Below the pieces are notes generated by a model. It did no database searches, was not told the origin of the DNA, and saw only the letters and a program-made list of their open reading frames with translations. Source: Streptomyces lanatus (GTDB lineage: Bacteria; Actinomycetota; Actinomycetes; Streptomycetales; Streptomycetaceae). From it: DNA of 64,000 nucleotides. This document shows, one piece after another, positions 41,062 through 50,400 of this stretch. The first letter of the stretch is position 1, and every line of letters starts with the position of its first letter. The stretch lies in contig NZ_BNBM01000021.1 of assembly GCF_014655715.1 (NCBI RefSeq), positions 62,001 through 126,000 of the forward strand. The letters are read 5' to 3'. The position numbers and the translations under genes were made by a program.

Positions 41062-41868
41062 TCAGCCCCACTTCATCTCGCCCTTGGCGACCTTCGAACC
41101 GATCTGCGCGGCGATCAGCATGCCGTTGTCCGGGAAGCGCTTGACGAGGGCGCCGTTCAGCGCGGCACCGTCGGCGGCCCTGCCCAGCTCCTCCTCGAAG
41201 GCGATCAGGTAGTCACGGGTGGCGGTGATCGCGGAGCCGTCGGCCGCGGTGCCGGGGAGGCGGTGGCCGGGGACGACCAGTTCCGGGTCGAGGGCGGCCA
41301 TCTCGTCGAGCAGGTCGATCCAGGCGGCGCGGTCGCCGGGGGTGGGGGTGTCGGCGACCCAGACGTGCTCCTGCTGGAAGAGGAGGACGCCGCCGAGCAG
41401 GGCGCGGGACTCGGCCTGCCACAGGTAGTGGCGGTCGGGCAGGCCGACCGGGCCGCCCCTGAGCTCGAAGCGGTGGCCCTCCAGGGTGAGGTCGCCGGTC
41501 AGCGGCTCCAGGTCGACCAGGCGGGTGGGGAGGTTCGGGCCGAGCGCCGCCCAGGCCTTCAGCTTGCCCTCGTAGGAGTGCTTGATGTGCTCGATGACGA
41601 TCGGGGTGGCGACGAACCTCGCCTCGGGGAAGGCGTCGGCGATCACCTCGGCGCCGAAGTAGAAGTCGGGGTCGCCGTGGGAGACGAAGACGGTGGTCAG
41701 CGTCTTGCCGGAGTCGAGGATCTCGGCGGCCAGGCGGTGGCCGTCGGCACGGGTGAAGGCGGCGTCCACCAGCAGTGCTTCGTTCTCACCGGTGACGAGG
41801 GTGGCCGTCTTGTTCTTGCTGCCGGCCGGGAAGTCGAGATCGAGGACTTTGAAGGAGAGAGTGCTCAT
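41062..41868 (-). CDS. MBL-fold metallohydrolase-like protein with altered metal motif
   Basis: A 268-residue metallo-beta-lactamase-fold protein (FKVLDLDFPAGSKNKTATLVTGENEALLVDAAF; VVPGHRLPG near the end). The signature HxHxDH reads SHGDPDF: the second His is Asp and the last His is Phe. One metal site may be lost or changed. First intact gene of a three-gene operon with two NTF2-like proteins, downstream of MarR-type operators. Start at ATG 41868 with GAGGAAG. Confidence 0.88.
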   Translation of the reverse strand: MSTLSFKVLDLDFPAGSKNKTATLVTGENEALLVDAAFTRADGHRLAAEILDSGKTLTTVFVSHGDPDFYFGAEVIADAFPEARFVATPIVIEHIKHSYEGKLKAWAALGPNLPTRLVDLEPLTGDLTLEGHRFELRGGPVGLPDRHYLWQAESRALLGGVLLFQQEHVWVADTPTPGDRAAWIDLLDEMAALDPELVVPGHRLPGTAADGSAITATRDYLIAFEEELGRAADGAALNGALVKRFPDNGMLIAAQIGSKVAKGEMKWG

Positions 41869-41970
41869 GCGTGCTTCCTCGGGTGAAGGGTGATGGTCGG
41901 GGAAATCGCCTCGCGGCGAGGTGTACGGCGTGAACCGGGTCGAGGTGGGCAGCCCGTGTCGAGCAGGGGT

Positions 41971-42881
41971 TCAGCCTTGGGTGCCCTGCTGGCCGATCGG
42001 GTGGAGGCTGAGGACGTGAGGTCGGACGAGTTGGCGCCGTGTACATCGCCGATGTAGAGGCTGAGGCGGGCCTCGTAACGGTCGAGGGCAGCGCGGTCGC
42101 TCATGAACTGGCCGAGGCCGAGCGGGTTCATGGTGGCGTGGTCGAAGATGCCCTTGCGGCCGGCGGGCGGGGCGACGTCCGTGCGGGCGCTCCAGGTGCC
42201 GATTGCGTGCTCCTGCGCGTCCTTGGACAGCAGCCGGCCCAGGTACAGCTTGACGGCGGCCTGGTGCGGAGCGTTCTTGAGGAGGGGCGCCGGTCTGCGG
42301 CCAGGCCACCCAGGGGGACTTGCGGGGCGGGGTGACCGTCGAGAGACCGCTGGCGCTGCCGCCGCTGCCGCCGCTGCCGCCGCTGCCGAAGTCCGCCACG
42401 TGGTCGCCGGTACCCACCAGGTCGGCGGAGTCCCGGATGCACCGCCCACGAACCTCGGGTGCTGGGCGAGCGGCTCCTTCAGGTGGTCGAAGCGGTAAGT
42501 GTCGGCCTGCTCCTTGATCTGCGGGTGGACCTTGTTCCAGCCGACCAGCTTGTAGTTCGCCAGTGACCCTTCCTTCTTCCAGCGCGGGAAGTCGTCGAGG
42601 GTCTGCAGGTGGACGACGTCGGTGACCACGTGGTGCTCGGCGGCCTGACGGTCGACGCGGGCGTCATGGTTCTTGCTGAGGTCGCCGGCGATGTCGACCT
42701 TCGTCTTGGGGAACGTCTTCTCGAACGCGTTCTTGAGGTAGTCGCCGTCGTGCCCAGACCTGTCACCACCGGTGAAGACGACGAGCCGGCCGTCTTCGGC
42801 CACGGCCTGCCGGTATGGCGCCCGCAACTGGGCCTCCATGGGAGCTACGACGCCGAAGGCGGCCAGGATGCGCTTTCCCAT
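41971..42881 (-). pseudogene. Broken solute-binding protein paralogue
   Basis: The intact-looking frame starts RAPYRQAVAEDGRLVVFTGGDRS and VHLQTLDDFPRWKKEGSLANYK, matching the binding protein at 38781-39932. Near 42420 the homology leaves the frame: the neighbouring frame reads VGTGDHVADFGSGGSGGSGG and SPWVAWPQT, and homology returns near 42290 (NAPHQAAVKLYLGRLLS). About 80 residues are deleted, the signal peptide is missing, and the true end (LSLHPIGQQG) is in another frame stopping at 41971. Confidence 0.8.
42355..42387. repeat. 9-bp microsatellite in the broken binding-protein gene
   Basis: GCCGCTGCC repeats three times plus a partial unit (42355-42387). It encodes GSG-type or poly-Ala text depending on frame and marks the frameshifted section. 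Confidence 0.75.
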
Positions 42882-42920
42882 GGGGCGGACTCCACATCTG
42901 TGGGGTGGACACGGCTAAGT

Positions 42921-42957
42921 ATCTGCCGACGCAGACAATATATCTGCAGAAGCAGAT
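42921..42957. promoter_or_regulatory. Twin MarR-type operators
   Basis: ATCTGC-N4-GCAGAC (42921-42936) and ATCTGC-N4-GCAGAT (42942-42957) are 21 bp apart, two helical turns. The second extends to ATATCTGC/GCAGATAT. A further GGCAG-N3-CTGCC lies at 42966-42978. They sit between the leftward operon and the divergent MarR gene. Confidence 0.7.
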
Positions 42958-43006
42958 ATTGCAACGGCAGCTTCTGCCGATCATGTCCTTCTGTCATCCT
43001 TGAGGA

Positions 43007-43444
43007 GTGAACGAGCAACTGCTGAACGACGACGACGTGACACTCTTCGGTCTCTTCGTGGAGGCCTACAGCCGTATCAAGCCCCTGGTGAACCGCGATC
43101 TCGAAGTACCGCACACCTGGTTCGAAGTGCTGCTGCGACTGGGCCGCACCCCCGGCCACCAGCTCCGCATGACGGACCTGGCAGAGGCCGTGTCCTTCAG
43201 CTCGGGCGGCTTCACCCGGCTCGCCGACCGCATGGAAAAGGAAGGACTCATCCGCCGCGACCCCGATCCTGCCGACCGACGAGCCGCACTCGCCGTACTG
43301 ACCGACAAGGGCGGTCAGGCGCTCGACCATGCACTGACCGCCCACGTCTCCCACCTGCGCAACCACCTCGCCGGACCACTCTCAGCCGAGGACCGCCGCC
43401 ACCTCGAGCGCATCCTGCGCACGCTCCGCGACGCGAACGCGTAA
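43007..43444 (+). CDS. MarR family transcriptional regulator
   Basis: A 145-residue MarR protein with the winged HTH: VPHTWFEVLLRLGRTPGHQLRMTDLAEAVSFSSGGFTRLADRMEKEGLIRRDPDPADRRAALAVLTDKG (the DxR wing is intact). Start at GTG 43007, close behind a GAGGA site. Divergent from the broken binding-protein/MBL/NTF2 operon, which it probably represses through the palindromes in the gap. Confidence 0.92.
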   Translation: MNEQLLNDDDVTLFGLFVEAYSRIKPLVNRDLEVPHTWFEVLLRLGRTPGHQLRMTDLAEAVSFSSGGFTRLADRMEKEGLIRRDPDPADRRAALAVLTDKGGQALDHALTAHVSHLRNHLAGPLSAEDRRHLERILRTLRDANA

Positions 43445-43654
43445 GTCCTTGTCCTTGATCCGGATCACCGTCGCGGGCTTCGGACGCCACCAGAGCCTGC
43501 CCCTGACTCCCCATGACGGTCGTCGGTTCATTCGGTGGACCGTATGGGCCAGGCGGGAGCAGGAAGGGCCGCCGGTGGGCCGACTGTTGCGTCAGGTGGT
43601 GTTGGCTCCACCGCAGATGGCCAGGCCCCCGGTACTCCAGTGCGGTTTCATGAT

Positions 43655-43960
43655 CTATCTGGCGAGTTCGTCGGCGGATCGTCGTTGGTAGTGGCAGCGT
43701 CGGGCTGTGGCCTGGTGGTATCTGCGCCAGTTGGACCTGTGCAGCGGGCGGAGCACAGCAGGCGCTGCATCGGCCCCGGCCGGACATGACCGGCCCGTTC
43801 GGCCAGCCGCCGGCAGTTCTTCCGCTCGGTGCCGGACAGCAGTCCCAGCACATAGGCGCGGGCGGTCGCCCGGAGTTCGACCCGCCCGAACCGACCCGCG
43901 GGGTGGGCCATCACCTGGTCGAACATCGCCCGCCAGCGGGCAGGGTCTACGCCATGGCCC
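43655..43960 (-). mobile_element. Remnant of an IS701-family transposase
   Basis: The minus strand reads AHPAGRFGRVELRATARAYV, LGLLSGTERKNCRRLAERAG and PMQRLLCSARC, the N-terminus of IS701-family transposases. Then, in another frame, NWRRYHQATARRCHYQRRSA resembles their extreme C-terminus, ending at a TAG at 43655-43657. The DDE catalytic core is deleted. No terminal repeats are obvious. The 210 bp between the MarR gene and this remnant hold nothing I can identify. Confidence 0.6.
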
Positions 43961-43989
43961 GCGGCCACCGCACGATCTGCAGGAGTCCG

Positions 43990-44133
43990 CACAACCCCCG
44001 ACAGGCGGCCCGCAAGGCCGCGAAGGAGGCCAGGGCCAAGAAGAACGGCAAGGGCAACGACAAGCCGAAGGACAAGGCGAACGCCCAGGCCAAGGCCAAG
44101 AGGAAGGCCAAGCGCGGGAAGCCCGAGAAATAG
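43990..44133 (+). pseudogene. Lysine/alanine-rich C-terminal fragment
   Basis: The plus frame RKAAKEARAKKNGKGNDKPK then DKANAQAKAKRKAKRGKPEK ends in TAG at 44133. It looks like the basic tail of a lost gene. The part upstream is antisense to the transposase remnant and not protein-like. Low support. Confidence 0.3.
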
Positions 44134-44219
44134 GTCCTGCGGCGCTCCGCTCACGCATCGCTCCGCAAGCCATCCCACGGCACTCCGGCCGTGTGACGCG
44201 CCTTGCCCCGAGCAACAGA

Positions 44220-44253
44220 AAACCCCAGGTCAGAGTCACGCTGACCTGGGGTT
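44220..44253 (-). terminator. Terminator downstream of tRNA-Thr
   Basis: AACCCCAGGTCAG (44221-44233) pairs perfectly with 44241-44253 around a 7-nt loop; on the minus strand it is followed by TTTTCTG, a rare case here of a stem plus T-run. Confidence 0.85.
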
Positions 44254-44256
44254 TGA

Positions 44257-44333
44257 TGGAGCCGCCTTCGGGATTCGAACCCGAGACCTACGCATTACGA
44301 GTGCGTTGCTCTGGCCATCTGAGCTAAGGCGGC
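44257..44333 (-). tRNA. tRNA-Thr (anticodon CGT)
   Basis: The minus strand folds as a standard tRNA: acceptor GCCGCCT pairing with AGGCGGC, D-loop with CTCAGATGGCCAGAGC, anticodon stem ACGCA/TGCGT around loop CTCGTAA (anticodon CGT, reading ACG), T-loop GGTTCGAATCC. The terminal CCA is encoded (44257-44259). It marks the right edge of the variable region. Confidence 0.97.
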
Positions 44334-44385
44334 ACGCCGTCCGCACTATGGTGCGATCGGCAACGCCGGTAAGTCTACACAGTTT

Positions 44386-44414
44386 CAGAGGGTGCTCCGT
44401 ACCAGCACCCTCTG
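44386..44414 (-). terminator. Hairpin after the alpha/beta hydrolase gene
   Basis: CAGAGGGTGCT (44386-44396) pairs with AGCACCCTCTG (44404-44414); it begins 16 bp beyond the hydrolase stop. Confidence 0.7.
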
Positions 44415-44429
44415 GGCCCGTGATCAAGG

Positions 44430-46058
44430 CTATGAGCAGCGCTTTCCCTCGGTCGGAGGAGTGCCTCGGAGGAGGTATGCGTTGATCGTGTTGTCGATGC
44501 AGGTGCTGCCTCGGCCGTACGCGGTGTGGCCGTCGCCGTCGTAGGTGAGGAGGCGGGAGGAGGAGAGCTGGCCGGAGAGGGCGCGGGCCCAGCGGTAGGG
44601 GGTGGCGGGGTCGCGGGTGGTGCCGACCACGACGATGGGGGACGCGCCCTTGGCCTCGATGCGGTGGGGTTCGCCGGTGGGGGCGACGGGCCAGTAGGCG
44701 CAGTTCAGGGTCGCCCAGGCGAGGCCCTCGCCGAAGACGGGGGACGCCTTTTCGAAGGCGGGGATGGATTTGCGGACGTCGTCGGGTGTCGAGAACGCCG
44801 GCGGGAGGTCGACGCAGTTGACTGCCGCGTTGGCGAACATCAGGTTGGTGTAGCGGCCGTCCGCGTCGCGCTCGTAGTAGCTGTCGGAGAGGGCGAGGAG
44901 GCCCGCTCCGTCGTTCTCCCGCATCGCCGAGTTCAGCGCGTCGCGCAGCTGCGGCCAGGCCCCCTCGTCGTACATGGCCGCGATCACTCCGGTGGTGGCG
45001 AGGGATTCGCCGAGCTTGCGGCCGTCCGCGTCACCGGTCGGGATGGGCCGTGCGTCGAGCTTCCCGAAGAAGGCCTTGAGGTTGCGGCCCACGTCGGCCG
45101 CCTTGCTGCCGAGCGGGCAGTCCCGTTGGCGTACGCAGTCGCGCGCGAACGCCTGGAACGCCGTCTCGAATCCCGCCGTCTGGTCGAGGTTGAGACGGCG
45201 GGCGGGCAGGGACGGATCCATCGCGCCGTCCAGGACGAGCCGGCCCACCCGGTCCGGGAAGAGCCCGGCGTACGTCGCCCCGAGGAAGGTGCCGTACGAC
45301 GCCCCCACGTACGTCAGCTTCTTGTCGCCCAGCGCCGCCCGCAGGATGTCCATGTCCCGGGCGGCCTCGGCGGTGGAGACATGGCGGAGCAGACCGGGCG
45401 CGTCCGCACCGCAGCCCTCCGCGAACTTCTGGTGCGCCTGGACGAGTTCACCGGTCTCCTCGCCGTCGTCGGGCGTGAAGTCCGTTTGCGTGTACGCATC
45501 CATCTCCCGGCCGCTGAGGCATTCGACGGGTTCACTACCGGCGACACCGCGCGGGTCGACCGCGACCATGTCGTACCGGGCGCGCACACCTGCCGGGTAG
45601 CCGATCCCCGCGTACTGCTGGAGGTAGCCGATCGCCGAACCGCCCGGCCCGCCCGGGTTCACCAGCAGCGACCCGAGCCGCTCGCCCGGGCCCGTCGCCT
45701 TCTTGCGGGCGACGGCGAGCCTGGTGTCCCCGGCCTCCGGCTTCGCGTAGTCGAGCGGTGCCCGCATGCTGGCGCACTGGAAGCCGGGCATCCCACAGCT
45801 GCGCCAGGTCAGCTTCTGCTCGTAGTACGTGGTGAGCGCGGCCGGTGTCGACTGCGGCAGCGCGGCCAGCGCGGCCTCGGCCGCCGGGCTCCCCGCGCGC
45901 GTCGACCCGCCGGAGGTGCAGGCGGAGGCGAGCAGCGCGGTGGCGGCGAGGAAGACGCCGAGCGTGCCCGCTCGCCCGCGGTGGGAGCGGCGGTCGCGTG
46001 CGCCGGGCCCTCTCGGGCTCGGGGCTGGGCTGGCTGGAGAGCTGCGCACGGTGTACAT
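44430..46058 (-). CDS. Exported alpha/beta-hydrolase (tripeptidyl aminopeptidase-like lipoprotein)
   Basis: A 542-residue precursor of the Streptomyces SlpD/Tap-type peptidase family. The signal ends in lipobox LASAC. The alpha/beta-hydrolase core shows NPGGPGGSA (oxyanion), MVAVDPRGV, the nucleophile elbow VGASYGTFLGATYA, and the TAP-like C-terminal domain with PATPYRWARALS and GDGHTAYGRGS bearing the catalytic Asp and His. Probably removes N-terminal peptides from exported substrates. Start uncertain (ATG 46058; GTG 46049 possible; no clear ribosome site). Confidence 0.88.
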   Translation of the reverse strand: MYTVRSSPASPAPSPRGPGARDRRSHRGRAGTLGVFLAATALLASACTSGGSTRAGSPAAEAALAALPQSTPAALTTYYEQKLTWRSCGMPGFQCASMRAPLDYAKPEAGDTRLAVARKKATGPGERLGSLLVNPGGPGGSAIGYLQQYAGIGYPAGVRARYDMVAVDPRGVAGSEPVECLSGREMDAYTQTDFTPDDGEETGELVQAHQKFAEGCGADAPGLLRHVSTAEAARDMDILRAALGDKKLTYVGASYGTFLGATYAGLFPDRVGRLVLDGAMDPSLPARRLNLDQTAGFETAFQAFARDCVRQRDCPLGSKAADVGRNLKAFFGKLDARPIPTGDADGRKLGESLATTGVIAAMYDEGAWPQLRDALNSAMRENDGAGLLALSDSYYERDADGRYTNLMFANAAVNCVDLPPAFSTPDDVRKSIPAFEKASPVFGEGLAWATLNCAYWPVAPTGEPHRIEAKGASPIVVVGTTRDPATPYRWARALSGQLSSSRLLTYDGDGHTAYGRGSTCIDNTINAYLLRGTPPTEGKRCS

Positions 46059-46178
46059 CAGGCGAGCGTAACTCTGTGCAGCGACTTGGATGCCGTGCGT
46101 GCACGGCACGGCTCGTACGGGTTACACGGTCAACCTCCTGTTGATCAATGGGGAACGACGCCCGGGGCCGTCGTCGGT

Positions 46179-47384
46179 TCAGCCCGCTCTGAGGGCCATC
46201 GTCATCGCCTCCACCGCCAGCAGCGGCGCCACATTGCCGTCGAGGGCGTCGCGGCAGGCTGCGATCGCCTCGATACGGCGGAGCGTCGCCTCCGGAGAGC
46301 TGTCGCGGGCCAGACGCTCCAGCGCGTCCTCGGCGTCGGTGTTGGCGAGGGCGATACGGGACCCGAGCTGGAGGGCGAGGACATCGCGGTAGAAGGCGGT
46401 GAGGTCGGTCAGCGCGAGGTCGAGGCTGTCGCGCTGCGTGCGCGTACGGCGCCGCTTCTGCTTGTCCTCCAGCTCCTTCATCACGCCCGCCGTGCCGCGC
46501 GGCATCCTGCCGCCCTGGGCCGCGCCCAGCGCCGCCTTCAGCTCCTCGGTCTCCTTGGCGTCGATCTCCTCCGCGAGCTGCTTGGCGTCCTCGGCGGCGG
46601 CGTCCACCAGCTCCTGCGCGGCCTTGAGACAGGCGCCGACCTCGCCGAGGCGCAGCGGCAGCTTGAGGACGGAGGCCCGGCGCTCGCGGGCGGCCGGGTC
46701 GGTGGCCAGGCGGCGGGCCCGGTCGACATGGCCCTGGGTGGCGCGGGCCGCCGCGGCGGCGACCGCGGGTTCGATGCCCTCCCGGCGTACGAGCATGTCG
46801 GCGATGGCGTCGACCGAGGGGGTGCTCAGGTTCAGGTGGCGGCAGCGGGAGCGGATCGTGGGCAGGACGTCTTCCAGGGACGGCGCGCAGAGCAGCCAGA
46901 CGGTGCGGGGGGCGGGCTCCTCCACGGCCTTCAGCACGGCGTTGGCCGATTTCTCGTTCAGCCGCTCGGCGTCCTCGACCAGGATGATCTGCCAGCGGCC
47001 GTTCGCCGGGGACGTGAACGACTTGCGGACGGTGTCCCGCATGTCGTCGGCGAGGATCTGGCTGCCGACGGCGGCGACGGTGGTGACGTCGGCATGCGTC
47101 CCCACCAGGGCCGTATGGCATCCGTCGCAGAACCCGCAGCCGGGGGCGCCGCCGAGCGCCCGGTCGGGGCTGACGCACTGCAGCGCGGCGGCGAAGGCCC
47201 GCGCCGCCTGGTTCCGGCCCGCTCCGGGCGGCCCGGTGAACAGCCAGGCGTGCGTCATCTTGGACGCCTCGGGGGGCGGAGTGTCGGTGGCGGCGGCGGT
47301 GACGAGGGCGTCGGCATCCCGAGCGGCAGCGGTCAGCTGCTCACTGATCCGCTCCTGGCCGACCAGGTCGTCCCATACGGTCAT
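46179..47384 (-). CDS. holB: DNA polymerase III subunit delta'
   Basis: Clamp-loader subunit. The 401-residue AAA+ protein starts MTVWDDLVGQERISEQL and has HAWLFTGPPGAGRNQAARAFAAAL (P-loop with Arg in place of the Lys, as expected for the non-hydrolysing delta' subunit), the zinc Cys GCGFCDGCH, and VWLLCAPSLEDVLPTIRSRCRHL (SRC motif). Directly downstream of tmk, as in many bacteria. Confidence 0.95.
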   Translation of the reverse strand: MTVWDDLVGQERISEQLTAAARDADALVTAAATDTPPPEASKMTHAWLFTGPPGAGRNQAARAFAAALQCVSPDRALGGAPGCGFCDGCHTALVGTHADVTTVAAVGSQILADDMRDTVRKSFTSPANGRWQIILVEDAERLNEKSANAVLKAVEEPAPRTVWLLCAPSLEDVLPTIRSRCRHLNLSTPSVDAIADMLVRREGIEPAVAAAAARATQGHVDRARRLATDPAARERRASVLKLPLRLGEVGACLKAAQELVDAAAEDAKQLAEEIDAKETEELKAALGAAQGGRMPRGTAGVMKELEDKQKRRRTRTQRDSLDLALTDLTAFYRDVLALQLGSRIALANTDAEDALERLARDSSPEATLRRIEAIAACRDALDGNVAPLLAVEAMTMALRAG

Positions 47385-47494
47385 GGGCCACGCCCGCCTT
47401 TCGTCACACCTCGCCTTGTGAGATCCATTGTGCGGGGCGGCACTGACAACGGGTGCGCGCAGTCACGTCGGCCGTTCCTCTCGGACCGCCGACC

Positions 47495-50400
47495 TCAGCG
47501 CCGCCGGCCCCTCCCTCGGCCCCCGTCCTCGTCGTACTCGTCCTCATGCGGCCCGAGGAGCTCGTCCGCCAGCGTCGGCAGATCGTCCAGCGGAGTCTCC
47601 TCGGCCCAGTCGGACCGGGCCCTGCGCCGCGGGGCGCCCTCCTCGTCGACCTGGGGCATCTCACGCGTACGTTCCTCGTCGCGGAAGTACCCGGGCGGAA
47701 CCCGGCCCCCGGGCTCGTCGGCCGGTACGGGAGGCAGTACGGCCGTCTCGTCCGCGGCACCTGGCACAACCGGCGGCAGCACCGCCGTCTCATCCGCGGC
47801 CCCCGAAGGAACCGGCGGCAGCACCGCCGTCTCGTCCGCCGCCCCGCCAGGCACCGGCGGCTGCGGCAGCTTCGCCGTCACCTCCGACTCGGACTCCTTG
47901 GCGGGACGGGGGGAAGCAGACTGCTCGCCTTCCGTCTCCGGCGGCTCCTCGTCGCGCACCGGGCGCAGCACGGTCGTCTCGTCGGAGGCAGAGGCCCCGC
48001 CTCGCGCCTGCTCCGGCGTCACGACGGGCGTGGGCACCGTCGCCGCGTCCTTGAAGCCGGTCCCGGCCCCCGGCCCCTCCGCCTTCGGACCCGCCTCCGC
48101 AGCGGCAGCCGCCTGCTCGGCGAGGCGCCGTGCCTCCTCGGCCCGCAGCAGGGCCTCCTCCGCCTTGCGCTGCTTCTCCAGGCGCCGCTCCTCGGCCTCG
48201 GCGTGGATGCGGGCCTCTTCCTCGGCCTGCTTGCGGCGGCGCTCCTCGTCAGCCTTGCGGCGCGCTTCCTCCTCGGCGCGCACCTTCTCCTCCGCGAGGA
48301 GCCGCTGACGCTCCTCCTCGGCACGCCGACGCGCTTCCTCGGCCCGCTGCCGGGCCTCCTCCGCCTGCCGTTCGGCCTCGCGCCGCTGCGCCTCCTCCAG
48401 CTCGCGGCGCTTGCGCTCCTCCTCCTCGGCGCGCAGCCGGGCGAGCTGCTCCTGGCGCTCACGCTCCAGGCGCTCCTCCTCGGCCTTGCGGGCGGCCTCT
48501 TCCTCGGCCTTGCGGCGGGCCTCCTCCTCGGCCTTGCGGCGCGCTTCCTCCTGCGCCTGGACCTCGGCCTCGGACAGCGGCAGCATCTGGTCGAGCCGGT
48601 GCCGGACGACCGTCGTGACCGCCTCGGGCTCCTGGCCCGCGTCGACCACCAGATAGCGGCCGGGGTCGGCGGCGGCCAGCGTCAGGAAGCCGGAGCGCAC
48701 GCGCGCGTGGAACTCCGCCGGCTCCGACTCCAGCCGGTCCGGCGCCTCGGTGAACCGCTCACGGGCGATCTCCGGCGAGACGTCGAGCAGCACGGTCAGA
48801 TGGGGTGCCAGGCCGTTGGTGGCCCAGCGGTTGATGCGGGCGATCTCCGTGGGCGACAGATCGCGGCCCGCCCCCTGGTAGGCCACCGAGGAGTCGACGT
48901 ACCGGTCCGAGATGACGACCGCGCCGCGCTCCAGGGCCGGGCGGACCACGGTATCCACGTGCTCCGCGCGGTCCGCCGCGTACAGCAGCGCCTCCGCGCG
49001 GTGCGAAAGTCCGGCGCTGGACACGTCCAGCAGGATCGACCGCAGCCGCTTGCCGACGGGTGTCGCGCCCGGCTCGCGCGTGACGACGACCTCGTGGCCC
49101 TTGCCCCGGATCCACTCGGCGAGCGCCTCGGCCTGGGTGGACTTCCCGGCGCCGTCGCCGCCCTCCAGGGCGATGAAGAAGCCGGTCGTCGCGGGCACCT
49201 GCTCCGGGTCGTCCCCGCCGAGCACCGCGTCCCGCAGGTCCTGGCGCAGCGGCACGCCGGAACGGTCGTCGACCTTGGCCAGCACCAGTGCGGCCACCGG
49301 CAGCAGCAGCGCGCCGACCAGCATCAGCGTGAAGGCCGCACCGCCGTGCGCGAAGACGAACTTGCCGCTCTCCAGCCGGTGCGGCCCGATGAGCGCGGCC
49401 ACCAGGGGTGCGATCACCGCGCCGAGCGCCACACAGACCCGTACGACCGCGTGCAGATGCTCCGTCGTGCGTGCCTTGCGGAATTCCTCGGCCTCCTGGT
49501 CGAGCAGGGTGTGCCCGGTGTTGGCGGCCACGCCCGCGCCGATCCCGGCCAGCGCGAGGATCAGCAGGACGGTGGTGACATCGGGGACGAGTCCCGCGGC
49601 CAGCAGCGCGATGCCGGTGAAGGCGATCGCCAGCGCGAGCAGGCGGCGCCGCGACAGGGCGGGCAGCACGGAGGGGGCCGTACGGATGCCGACGACCACG
49701 GCGCCGGTCAGCGCGAGCACCAGCAGGCCGTACAGCACCGGCCCGCCACCCAGGTCCTTGGCGTGCAGCACGGCCACGGCGACCGCCGCCGCCACCGCTC
49801 CGGCGACCGCCGCGCAGGCCGTCACCAGGAGCGCGATCGCGCCGGTACGGCCCTTGTCGATGCCGGAGCCGGTCTTCGGCCGGCGCAGGCCCTCGAGCGG
49901 GGACCGTGCCCGCGGGGTGCGTGTGTCGGGCAGCTCCAGGAAGGTCAGCACGGACAGGGACGCGGCGAACAGTCCGGCCGCGACATACGACCCGAGGGCC
50001 GCCTGGTGCTGCTCGAACCAGTCGAGCCCGGCGCCGAGCAGGTTGTTCAGCAGGCCGGCGCCGACGAGCGCGGCCGCGGCCAGCGGGACCGCCACGAAGC
50101 TGGTGCGCAGCGACAGGCGGCGCAGGGCGTCCAGGTGGTCGGGCAGCGGTCGTACCGTCGCGCCCTCCGGTGGCGGGGGCGGCAGCAGCGCGGGCGCCGC
50201 GCTCTCCCGGCACACCGTCCAGAAGCGCTCGGCGACGCCGGTCACGAAGACGGTGACGAGCAGAAGTGCCAGCGCGTTGTCCGGGGTCCAGTCGATCCAC
50301 AGGGGCGCGACGATCAGCAGGGCGACCCGCAGTCCGTCGGCGCCGATCATGGTCCAGCGCCGGTCGAGCACGCCTTCCTGGGAGGTCAGCGAGGTCAGCG

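Noticed and set aside
41865..42881. The 338-codon open frame as an intact gene
   Set aside because: Homology to the neighbouring binding protein switches frame at least three times and a domain is missing; the open frame is accidental.
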